From Cymbidium sinense (lineage: Eukaryota; Streptophyta; Magnoliopsida; Asparagales; Orchidaceae), in NCBI GenBank assembly GCA_021442155.1, contig CM038229.1, positions 97,124,271 to 97,188,270 of the forward strand: a stretch of DNA of 64,000 nt, given 5' to 3'. Both the position numbers and the translations under genes were made by a program. This document shows positions 10,528 through 21,559 of the stretch, in pieces; positions within the stretch are counted from its first letter, which is position 1, and each line of letters starts with the position of its first letter. A model generated the notes under the pieces. That model saw only the letters and a program-made list of their open reading frames with translations. It ran no database searches and was not told where the DNA came from.

Positions 10528-13500
10528 TACGACGCAATAATTTCTCTATTTATTGAGCCTTCACAAAAGCATCTACACTCTTTTAAATGAAGGAAATATA
10601 AATACATACTTTTTTCTTTTGTTGGTTCATATATTAGGCAATGCTTTTTTTTCTTATGATTAATCCTTATTAATATACTCTAAATATAATTTATAGTATA
10701 TGTATCATTGTAATGGATAATATCATATTCTATAATGACTATGATGGGGTGATCATTTACTGAGATTAAGAGCTGAAAAAAGTTATGAATCTTTCTTGTT
10801 ATTATGTCTAAGGATGGGTTATGGAGTTTGTATTGTGATAATACGGGTTTTAGTAGTATATTATGTGATATTTAAGGATGAATTTTTGAGTTTACAACAA
10901 AATACTTTTTTTTAGATCCATCTACAATATTTATTTCTTAAGGGCTTGAAAACTTGGCTAAGATATTATAGATGGTCTATTTCATTTGAGAAAAAAATTT
11001 CAAAATTTTATCAAAGTATACAACATAATCTTTCTTATACAAGTTTCAGGATAGTCCTCATTAATACTATAAATGTGTTAGGCAATTAAGGTCTAAATGA
11101 CATTGCTAATTATCTTAAAATTTTTTAGGGTCTTAAAAAAATTCATTTGTCTCTCGTTTAACCCTAATTTGGTGATAAAATATTTTAAAATGATTTTAAG
11201 AAAAAATTCCTTGAAATCAAATCCAGCATATGATCCAATTGAGGGATAAAAAATTACATTATTAATACTTATTCCCTATGTATTATCGTTTTTAGAGGTT
11301 AACAGTACTAAAATTGCATAGAAACTAACACATTCTTATACAATATTTTCTAAGTCCTAGATTTATATTTTAAGCTTAATATGCTCAATGAGATTTATTT
11401 TATGGTTGAGAAGTTATGAACTTAAGACTAAGTTAATGGCAAGTTGAATGGATCCATGAAGAGATCATTTATCAAAAGTTTATTAAGTGCAACACTACTA
11501 AACTCAAAATAGAGAGGACATATCACAATATGTTTGTTAATCTCCTCAAAATCATATATTACATCTTTTATATGCATTACATGCAGGAGGACAAATCTAT
11601 AAATTATTTTTTAAAAATTCTAAATCTCTTGATTTTTATTATTAATGTGACATAAAAAAACATAATAGAGGTGCTAAACATAGAATTAGAAATGATGATG
11701 ATGTCCTTAGCAATAGTATTTTTTATGATAGTTAATTAAAATTTGACACCATCTTTAGAGTAAACTTGGGTTGATTAAAGTTTGCTTTACGATGTGTTAT
11801 ATATTGGGTATCTTTTTATATATTTAACTATTAAATATTATATTTTTAAATATAAATGTTTTTCGCCATGATGGATCACACTTTAGTTATATAACCAACA
11901 TTTCTTTGTAAGATATGTGTATTTGTGGAAAGGCAAACATTGATCCTTACAATCAACAATCCTTATAAGAACTAAGCATCTATTTGTGATATAGAAAGGT
12001 GAACTTGACCCATTTAATATAAAAGAATTGGTGTGGTTCAATCATAATATTATCTTTGGTAATGATGTGAGTTGAGATAACATTAGCTCTCTAGGCATTA
12101 TGATTAATTTGAGCATTTTCTCATTATAAATAACCACTAAAAATATTCCTTCTTTTCCATTCTTATTCTATTTTTGGACACAACCTAAAATCTCATCATA
12201 TTAAATTAAAATCATTTATGAAATCAAGATTTTTCATCTAAACAAGGTGTGTTTTTATAAATCTCTTCTAGGCCATTCTATATAGAATTGTCATTTTTTT
12301 TTCTAGGAAAAAATTTAAGCTTTATATTGATTTTATCTCTTGTCTTAGGGTTGAGTTATTTTTTTTTTTATAAAGAGCTCTTCTCTGGGTTCTAAAAGAA
12401 ATCATAATCTTTTAAAGATATTGTTTGATTTTAAGCAAGTGGGACATTTCTTTTACTACTTATAAATATTTCATTATAATTCATATTTGATCTTTAAGTT
12501 CCAACATTGGAGTCTATTATTATTAGATAGTTCTTTAGTTTAAGTGTCATATTTATGAACTATAATATCTAAGAAATTAATCATTCTAGTTAACTTTTTA
12601 ATCTAGTCTCAATAAGTAATTTATGTGCTATGATCTAAATTTTAAAATATGAAAAAAAACAAAGGAGGAGAATAAAATGGTCATAGTTAAGAAAGAGTGA
12701 CATTTAATAAATAGGCACATAAATAAAATAAACTTTAAGCTAAAAGAAATTTTAAATGGGGAAATTATATAATGACATATTAAGTTCCAAGCTCTTCTAG
12801 GACTATTTAGACCCTTTTGATAAAACTTTTTTAGCATTAAATACATTAAATATATACAAATATATTATTGCACATGCAATTTTAATTAAAAAAAAATGAA
12901 ATCCTTAAAAGTAATAAGCCAAAAATTTTAAGTTCTTAAATTATTTTAAGCATTTGCAAATAAATTGTTAATTTGATCATTAATTGTTCATTTATAATGT
13001 AAATAAGGTTCTGTAAACTTTTGTGCACACAAGATTTTATTTTTTTTTTGGGTAGGTGGAGCATTTTTTTTATGAATTTTTCACTCAAAATAAAATATTA
13101 ATATAGGTTCACATAAGGGATATTTGTCAGGCTAAATGTATGGAGCTCACTAATTAAAATTTATAAGAAATTTACAAGATATCCAAACTATTAATATAAA
13201 ATATCTATTATAGAAATGATTTAATAACCTTAAATTTGCTGGAGTAATACTCAAGTTTTAGAGGCATGTTCACCATAAAAATCTGAAAGTTTTGACCAAA
13301 TAATCTTCTTTTTTAATTTGCTCTGATGCAAATATCATAGTGGTGGATGACTTTTGGTCATATTAAGAGATTAAAATAAGATAAAAATGTTCAACGTAAT
13401 GTATAAGTGTGAATTTTGGGGTTTGAGTTGGATGGTGTGGGGTTTAATAGGGTATAATGATGTGATTGTCAAGTCTAATCTAGATTAGGCTGATTAAAAA

Positions 13501-14004
13501 ACTTACTTTAGAATGTAAATTTTAGTGGGGTAGATAGCTAAAAATTCTTGTGAATGGTTAGATTAAGATGTAAAAGTGTATTTTAGGCAAGTTAAATGCT
13601 GAAATTATTTTTAAAAGTTTAGCTTAAGATTTATAATTATGATTTGGAGTATATGATCAAGTTTAATAAAGATAATGTAGGTGCCAAGGAGTAGAAAATT
13701 AAAATAATTCTCAACCCTATGTGACTAAGCTGAGAATTATATTGAGTGGTTGTGAGTTTAACTTAGGTGTGGTTGTCTTGAGGAGGATTAGAATGTAGAG
13801 GTTGATGTTAAGATGATTTGGAGTAAGTGTTTAAAACAAAATAGTAACAAAAATTAAAATAAAATGATAACTATATTTTTATTATTTAAAAAATATTATT
13901 AAAGCAACCAAGTCACAAGAAAAATGGAAAAGCAATTCTTAACTCAAAATTTCTATCAAAATTTAGCTTATATTACATATTAGGTTATATTTAGAAGAAA
14001 TAAG
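10528..14004. other. Gene-free AT-rich stretch
   Basis: No coding region, repeat structure or promoter that I can defend. Short stretches around 11050-12050 could be remnants of a retroelement, but none carries a motif I can name. Confidence 0.45.
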
Positions 14005-14910
14005 TGAGAAGTGGCCTAGGATAGTCTGTAGTTGAAGCAATGAGAGTTCAGAGTGGTTTGGCCAATAATAGCCTTTGGTTCCACCTCCACCTCCACAAAG
14101 ATCATTACCGACACCATCTCAACCATCGTAGCTATATGCTTTCCTTTCTTGATATATTAAATAAGCTATATTCATTAAAGAGGAGATAGTTAGAGATCTT
14201 CAAAACTTTAACAAACAAACGACTTTCAACTACTTGATCACAAAGTGGAGAAATTGACAAAAGTGATGATCTTAAGTTTTGCCCCTCGACTTGATGATTA
14301 GGCACACCATAGAAGATTATTTTACTTTTAAGGATTGGCTCTAGAGAAATGATAAATTTGAAGCCATAGTGATTCCAAAAGAGTCCTTAATGGAACATGT
14401 AGGGTTTAGGGTCCACTAAGTACTCTTTGGGAATCACTATAACTCCATATTTATGATTTCTTTGGAGTCAATCCTTAAAAATAAAAAACAATCTTCTACT
14501 GAGTACTCTTTGAGAATCACTATGGCTCTAGATTTATGGTTTCTCCACCAATCTTTAAAAGTAAAATAGTCTTCTATAGTTGCCTAATCATCTAGTGGTA
14601 GGGGAAAAACTTGGAATCATAACGTTTGTTCAATTCCTCCAATTTTTGGGCACAAGTAGTTGAAAGTCGGTTTTTTTGTTAAAATTTTGAAGATCTTTCT
14701 AACTATCTCTCATTAATGAATAGAGCTTATTTAATCTATCAAGAAAGGAAGGGGCATATATCTACCTCATGATTGAGATGGATGCATTGATGTGTTGTGG
14801 AGGTGGAGGAAGCAAGGCTACTGGAACTTATGCCTCTAGCTGAACTCTCATTCGCTACTTGTCTTTATCAACTACAAAGATTATTCTAGTCCACTTCTCC
14901 AACACCTTAT
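14005..14910. repeat. Long imperfect inverted repeat (900-bp hairpin)
   Basis: The left half, 14005-14440, is matched in reverse complement by 14450-14910 over nearly its whole length. Examples are AGTGAGAAGTGGCCTAGGAT (14005) with the complement of 14890-14910, the GTGGAGG-type block at 14080 with 14800-14815, and the TCAACTACTTG block at 14226 with 14650-14660. The centre holds a small duplication, with GTACTCTTTG(G/A)GAATCACTAT at 14420 and 14500. Transcription through it would give a long double-stranded RNA. It could be a foldback transposon or an inverted duplication. No coding sequence was found. Confidence 0.75.
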
Positions 14911-15911
14911 AGAGAGATTATCCTAGTTTGATAATTTTAATTTTAAATCATATTCAAAATATTCTAGTGAGAAGTATTTTAAATTAGAATATTGTATACT
15001 AAATTAATGAAAATATTATTATTAGACCATTTATGTCATTTAAGTTATATTAAAATATTTTAAATTAATATTATTTTATTTGATTCAACTATTTATTCAA
15101 TTTTGGTTAAGCTACTGAACCTTGAAACTCACCTTCATTCAATTCAATATTAATTTGAATAGTTTTTTAAATTTTCTTAAATCATTTCAAAGAAAATATA
15201 ACATCACAAAATTTTCAGAGATTTTAAGTAAGTTTTTATTTTTGTAATCTAGAATTTTAAGCAATGGAAAATAAAAAATTTTGATGTCATCACTTAAAAA
15301 AAAAAAGGTAAAATAATCTAAGAAAAAAAATTTTAAGGGGCATCAAGATAGCTATTTGCTTTGCTATAAGTTAATATTTATTTCTCATCAAAATAAAATA
15401 GATAATTAATAGTATATTATTAATAAATTACTAGAAAATTCATTTTATCAAACACAAATCTCAATGCAACATTCAAATTAAAAAAAAATTCATAACTTAA
15501 TTTATGATCATTTGAATTGATTTTAATAAATTTATAATTGAAATGAATATTTCGATGATGCCTAACAACATTAGAAATATTCTAATATGAGTAATTTACC
15601 TCTATTGGGAGTTAGTTCAAGGATATAAAGGAGTTTTCTTCTCCATTGGGAAAATTTTGTTTTCAATTTTAGTTGATGAATCTTATGATGTATCAAGTTA
15701 AAGAGTAGATAGTTGTATTGTAGTAACTAAAAGAACGAGGTCAAGTTATTGAGCAATTTATTGATATTATTCATGTTTTAGATACAATAGTTCGATCTCT
15801 AAAAAATAATTGATCAAGTGTTTCTTGATTTGTTTGAGCATTTCAAGAATGCATGGCTACTAAAATTGGCACTAATTTTACTTCTTACAAAAGTGTTGAG
15901 AGAGCTTTTAT

Positions 15912-15916
15912 ACTAT
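15912..15916. other. Target-site duplication, left copy (ACTAT)
   Basis: ACTAT directly precedes the solo LTR and is repeated exactly at 16744-16748, directly after it. A 5-bp duplication is what LTR-retroelement integrases produce. Confidence 0.8.
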
Positions 15917-16743
15917 TATTAGAGAATTTTATTCTAGATAGATCTTCGTCAGAAACAAAATTATCCAACACACAAGCGGATATGAACAGGGGTTATACAT
16001 GGAAAACCCGTTAAGGAAAAAACCACGGGGCGCCCACCAGAGAACTTTCACTATGTGTTCAAAAGATACTGTCATTGCTTCGTTAGTTGGAGAAGGTGGG
16101 GTGGAAACAATATTAGTGTAAAAATACAATATGGTCAACTCCAACCCAAGGGAGAAGTTTCCCAAAAGCGGCGAACTGACGGGAGCAACCTCTTGATCTT
16201 TAGGAGAAAGGCAACTATTTTCTAGTCCTCTGGGCGATCTCCTGGCGACTCGATCTTCTTGCACTGTGGTGGCTGGTGATGATCGTCAAGGTCCCACTGG
16301 TGGTTCTCGAGCTCTGGTCTTCAAATCGATTCGGTCCCCTAAGGTGAGAATGAAGCTCTATTTATAGATTTTGGGAGTGGCGTGCCTTGTAAATTGTGGA
16401 AAACTCCAACCACTCCCATCGGACGCCCACGATCCCCTCGATCGGTGTATTTTGATGATCCAGGTGCCTTAATGATGTCGAATTGGGTGATCTTAGATTC
16501 GTTGGATTCGCCTTGACGAGCGCCGACCGACTATAAATATGTCGCTTTTGGTGACCATTTGGTGGATCGGATCCATTTTCATGCCGATAGCTTGATCTCG
16601 AGTCGATTCGAGCTGGATCGAGATGCTATGTTGTCTCTCATCGAGACGGCCGATTGATGTAAGTTTGAAATCGGTGATTAGATCGAAGCATTTCAAAAAT
16701 GCCTTGAGATTCGTTTGATCGATTAATTTTAGAGGATGTATCA
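15917..16743 (-). mobile_element. Solo LTR, probably Ty1/copia type
   Basis: The segment is much richer in G and C than its surroundings and is flanked by the duplication ACTAT. Read on the minus strand it starts TGATACATCC and ends with CTAATA, that is TG...TA; the expected final CA has become TA by one C-to-T change. A TATA box (TATAAATAG, minus strand, about 16355-16363) sits mid-element, as in a U3-R junction. The downstream part, with GGTGGGCGCCCCGTGG at about 16025-16040 (minus), resembles the R/U5 region of plant copia LTRs. No internal region or second LTR is present, so it is the product of LTR-LTR recombination. It is nested in the hAT remnant and therefore younger. Confidence 0.8.
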
Positions 16744-16748
16744 ACTAT
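16744..16748. other. Target-site duplication, right copy (ACTAT)
   Basis: Exact repeat of 15912-15916 at the other edge of the solo LTR. Confidence 0.8.
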
Positions 16749-17099
16749 GAATATTATAAAAGATAACTAAGAAATAAATTTTAAGATCGAGATAAAGGAT
16801 ATTTTAGTTACATGTATTGAAAAAAAAATAATTTTGATAATATTGAAAGTAAAGTTATTATTCAATATTATTAAATATGAAGAGTAGACATTAACAATTA
16901 TAAATTTTGCATCAATAAATTTTTTATTTTTTGTTTAAAGTTATTCTAACAAAATTCTTTAAGATTGTCAATGCAGATTTGAAGCTTGAATGAAAGAGAT
17001 TACGAACATTTTAAAATATTCATTTCTTAGCTCTGTCATTGTATGAAGGTGACCTAAAATGGGAGAAAGCTTTATAGATTGTCGCCTGAAAATTCCGCC

Positions 17100-19912
17100 T
17101 CTCGATGAAAATGAGAGTCTGATTCAATACCAAATGAAATTTTCTAAGATAGATATTGTTTATAGTGGATAAATAAGACACTACCAGATTTTGCCCTCAT
17201 TTGGTGAGGACTTTAGATCTGGTTCCAAGTTTCCTATAGGCAAAGCACCTATAGCTAATTACCCTCCCAATCGTGAGAGAGAACTTTCGATTAAAGCTAG
17301 TCATTAGATTGCTAATTACTATAGCATACAACATTTGAAGTTTAATGAAATTTAACATTTTTTTATGCTTGAAGCATATGGTTGGTGGAATGATGACGCA
17401 TGATCAAGATCCCATGGTTCCATCATCCCGCCGTGATTCACGGCCAGAGGAGGTGGTCAACCAAACTTGACCAAAGGATCCTTGTCACATGGGTTGCATC
17501 ATTCAAGGAGACCTTGTAGACTAGGGTTGATATTTGTCATAGGGGATAATCTTAAGTCCACTTTAGCTAACAATGGTCTTTATGCCCTGTTAGGTATACC
17601 CATGATTCACAACTCCAAGGAATGAAAAATCATTGGGAAACATAGCCGTGATCATAATTTAGTGGAGCCTCCACCCGGCCGAGGGCTCGATCGTAATCGC
17701 TTCATATGTGGATCCTACCGGCCAAATCATGCGGATAGAGAACACGGGCCATGTCCTTACGGTGGAGAATGTTTTGAGTGCGAATGTAGTAATATACATA
17801 ATATAGCATTAGCTCCTTTATGAGCTTAGGTTAACATTAAATTTGTCACCTCCAACAAATATTTGCGGATGGATGGATTAATTTTTATTTAGATTTTTTT
17901 AATTAATGAATTTCATTTAAGATTTTTTTAATTTCATTGGAATCTTCTTGAATATTTGATGGTTGATAGGAACTTGATTTAACATTGAAGATTTTAAATT
18001 TTTTGATAATAGTAAACCCCTCTAGTTGATATTCTCAATCAACATACCATCAGGGGTAGACCTTGTCAACTCTACTCTTTGCTCATAAAGGATAAGGTCT
18101 ACAACTTTGAAATCTCATTATATCATATTAGATCTTGTCAACTCTACTCATATAAGAGGAGGATTGGATTGATAGATTAGTAATTATATTTTAAGTGTTT
18201 TGAAATAAAATATTTGAATTTTTAAACATGAAATGGCCTTATTAACACTATTAAAGGCTTTATGAAAATAGTAAGAGTAAGTTTAGTGTGATCAACTTGA
18301 GAACATTATTTATATTAATTTTCATATACGTACCTTATTGAGATTAGTCACTTAATTTTTTATTGAAAGAATTAGCCTTATCGACTCTAGTCCCTATGGG
18401 GAGGAGGATTCAGCCTACTAAAATATGACTTAAACTTTCATCATATGAATGTGTTGATTCACTAAACTACATACATAAGTATATATTTATAATATTGAGT
18501 TTTAAAAATATGTTCGGGGTTTCAAAATGAGTGTTTCTCCTTTAAAATAATTGCTTCATTTTAGTGTAAGATATTTAAGTCAATTTAGATTTTAATGCAA
18601 AGATCCTTAGACACTTGAATTTAAACATTCAACATTGTGTTGGGGCCCATGAGGGTATTTAAAAAAAATTAGATAATTTTGTTTCTAAATTATGAGATTA
18701 ATATTATATTTTTATTCAATCCCAACTTAGCCTATGCGACCTTTAGACATTATCATTTGCACTCTAAATCCTATGTCCAGCACATGCATGTATTTTTAAC
18801 TTAGATAATTTTATTTAATTAATAAAATCATTGATTTTAAAAATCATAATTAGAATGAGAATTTTTTAATTTTTGGATTGAAGGAAGCTCCATAATTCAT
18901 GTAGAATTTAATTTAATATCGCCTTACGTCTAATAAGAGTTGCATTCGATGGCAAATTATTTAGGTTGTAATTCAAAACATTACTTGCACTTAGCTTGCT
19001 TATTGAATTTTCTAATTCTTAAATATCATTTGGCATGTAGTTATCAATGAGTTTTGAATTTTTATTAATTCATCACTTTCAACTTTTATTCTCCAAGAGA
19101 GTGATCTTCTATTTATAAGTGAACATCGAGTTCATCACAATCCTTATTCAAATTCTTTGACAAGCCATATAAGTCTACTTTGATTCTTTCAATTCTCATT
19201 TAATTTGTTTAATATAGGCCACAACATATTTCAAGCTTTCATCAAGTGTTGTGCTTATGCTTATTAGCAAGATACTCGTCTATGAGTGCGAGTTGAGCTT
19301 AATGATGAGTGGTCAAAGATATAAGGATGATACCTCTTTATTGCCATCATAATTTTAATATTCAATAAAAATTTTAGTTAATGCTTCTAACGAGCTATGA
19401 TGCGGTGCCCCTACTTGCTAAATGAGTGTCAAACCTTATATATTTATTTGAAAGTTCAATTTGAATTCTTTCTTGCTAATCAACCTTCCATTTAACTTAA
19501 TGTAAACTCTTTATAGCTTTTGTATATATTTCATATGCTTGCATTTTACTTGATAGCAAATGTGGAATGAAGTGTTGTGACATGTTTTACATCATGTCAA
19601 TCCATCATCTTGATTACTAAGTTTAAACAAGAGTGAGTCCCATATTGATTCTTTCCATCTCTTATAAATGAGGCTAAGGGAGGGCCTTGCATTTCATGCC
19701 ATTTGCTTGAGTTTAGAGCACTTTAAAGAGAGGGAGAAGGATTCTAGCTCAAAATTTGGGTGGTCTTTCAAATTGCTTAAAAATTTTGCAAGTACTTTTC
19801 CTCTTCTTCTCTTTGGTTTGATGTTTACCTTTGTATTTATTATGTATTTTTATTTAATTTTAGTTTAGATGATTTTCATTTAAATTTATTTATGTCCTGA
19901 ATTTTAGTCCAA
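17100..19912 (+). repeat. LTR-like direct repeat A
   Basis: The part from about 17130 to 18650 is recognisable again at about 24715-26050 in the same orientation. Shared landmarks are ACACTACC(A/C) (17185, 24765), CATTTGGTGAGGACTTTAGATC (17200, 24790), the GATGATG(A/T)(G)C...CCATCATCC block (17390-17430, 24995-25030), GCCCT(G/A)TTAGGT (17585, 25187) and AACATTCAACATTGTG (18625, 26035). Downstream at 19663 is a TATA box, and about 250 bases later TTTTGGCAGCATTTGATATA (19912-19931) looks like a decayed primer-binding region. I take it as a long degenerate 5' LTR of an unclassified element; its exact ends are not resolved. Confidence 0.55.
19663..19669 (+). promoter_or_regulatory. TATA box in LTR-like repeat A
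   Basis: TATAAAT in the context CTCTTATAAATGAGGC, preceded by a pyrimidine-rich stretch. Its position about 250 bases before the presumed end of the LTR is that expected for a retroelement promoter. By inference only. Confidence 0.4.
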
Positions 19913-20320
19913 ATTTTGGCAGCATTTGATATAGGGGAGCTATGTCAAAATCATTTTCTACTTGTCATACGACGAGCATGATTGATGCTTGAAACACCTC
20001 GACGATTTTTTTATCTCGTTATGCTCGATTAGCATAACAAGGCCTTCAAACTTGCATAAAGAAATACATATACATATACATATAATTTCCACACACTTCT
20101 TTACATTTACAATCAACAACAAAAGAACTTGCATGAGAGTGCAACCGATTTGCAACCTAAGAGCAATAATATTTAAATCCAATCTTCCTTTTATCCTAAA
20201 GAGGTAGAATATGAAAGCCAATTAGAGGTTCTTTGGATGAGATGTCGAAAGCAAGATCGAGCTAGGAAATGGAAGGATTAATTCTGTTTGGCAACTAAAC
20301 AAAAGAATAAAGAGTGTTGA

Positions 20321-20802
20321 CCTGCGATGAGTAAAAAAAGAATTCAGTCAAGTAGATCTTCCTTAAGCTTGCGGCTTGTTGGAATAGTAAACCGAGAGAG
20401 GAGGGAAAGAAATGGGAAAGTGTTGGAGACCAAGAGGAACTAGTCGATGTGAGTTCCTTCTTGACTGGCAAAGGGAATGATGAGGGGGAATCATGCGCAT
20501 GCTCAATCGAGAGAAATCATGTACGCATGCTAGATTGGAGGAGGAATCGGAAGGGTATCTTGAGAGGAACTGATGAGAGTTCCGCCGCCAAAAAAGGGGG
20601 TTAAAATGGAGGCATCGAGGGCAAGGTGAAGATTAAAATCGGGTAGAGATTAGGGCTTACGGTTTGAAGGGATCGCTTCGGGTGGCTTGCGCTTGAAGGG
20701 AGGTGAATGGGAATCAACAGAGGCTTGGAGAGCTTTGGCTTTTGGGATATGAAATGAGGGATTTCTATTTGATTGAGAGTGTGTAGAAAGTGAATGCTCC
20801 AT
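20321..20802 (-). pseudogene. Host-gene-like 5' exon with intron, unknown gene
   Basis: On the minus strand an ATG at 20802 opens a 47-codon exon beginning MEHSLSTHSQSNRNPSF. It is GC-richer than its surroundings and rich in serine and proline. It ends at 20661 in a good plant splice donor (C|GTAAGCCCTAATC). A matching acceptor, preceded by a T-rich tract, ends at 20322-20323 (CTCATCGCAG|GTCAAC), giving a 339-base intron. The joined frame stops after 14 more codons. The region upstream (20805-20880 on plus) is CpG-containing, like a plant gene promoter or 5' UTR. I do not recognise the protein. It may be a captured fragment of a host gene inside the retroelement-like region, or a truncated resident gene. 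Both possibilities rest on the splice signals and composition only. Confidence 0.4.
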
Positions 20803-21255
20803 TTTCTTCTTTCTTGTGATCGCTCAGAACGAATGGGATCGAATCGATCGTAATGCTATAGAAGAAGGAAATTAAATCGAGCCAGTGAGTTTTTTTTGTC
20901 ATTTTGTAAAATGATAAAGGACATGAGTGTGGAAATTAGTTTCAAGTTTTATTTTAAAATTAAATTTACAGAGATTTGTATTTTAATTTAAAATTGAATT
21001 TATACATATTTTGGATTTTATTAAAATAAAATTTAATTAATTTATATAATAAAATTTACAATTTTATATATAGTTAATTTATCTTAAATTAATTATATAT
21101 ATATGTATTAGAGGTGTAGCATTCTTCAAAAAAGATAACTTAATTTTAATGGAAATAATAACATACCTTAATAGTGAAATAAAAATATGTTGCACTTATT
21201 TATATTTATAAAAATATATATATAAATATATTTATAACATAAGTATATTTATGTT

Positions 21256-21390
<135 letters not shown>

Positions 21391-21559
21391 TACTTTTTCT
21401 CTTCTTCTTCTTCTTTTTTTAAAATTATTAGGTGGTGTTGGAAATAAAAAAAATTTAATTCCAAGAAATGGAATAACAATGAGGATCAACAAGTGCCCCT
21501 CAATAAATATGATTTATGATGGATCGTTTTTTGAGCTAATTTCATAGATTTTCGAGGAT

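Larger units (their letters stand above)
15640..17050 (+). pseudogene. hAT transposase remnant (DUF4371 / TTF-finger type)
   Basis: The plus strand reads FSILVDESYDVSS at about 15660-15700, then with a frame change KERGQVIEQFIDIIHVLDT to about 15785. This matches the conserved F-S-I-L-V-D-E-S-x-D-V-S block and the R-G-x-V-I-E-R-F-x-x-I-x-H-V-x-D-T block of plant hAT-type transposases with a TTF zinc finger. A weaker LSISRMHGY follows near 15835-15860, where the family has L-S-x-S-x-x-R-G-Q-G-Y. Faint similarity to the C-terminal part lies near 16975-17030. Internal stops, frameshifts and a large deletion make it inactive. A solo LTR (15917-16743) is inserted inside it. Termini were not identified. 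Confidence 0.6.

Noticed and set aside
11430..12050. Possible copia gag or protease remnant
   Set aside because: Some words look similar to copia peptides, but I could not line up two consecutive conserved blocks.
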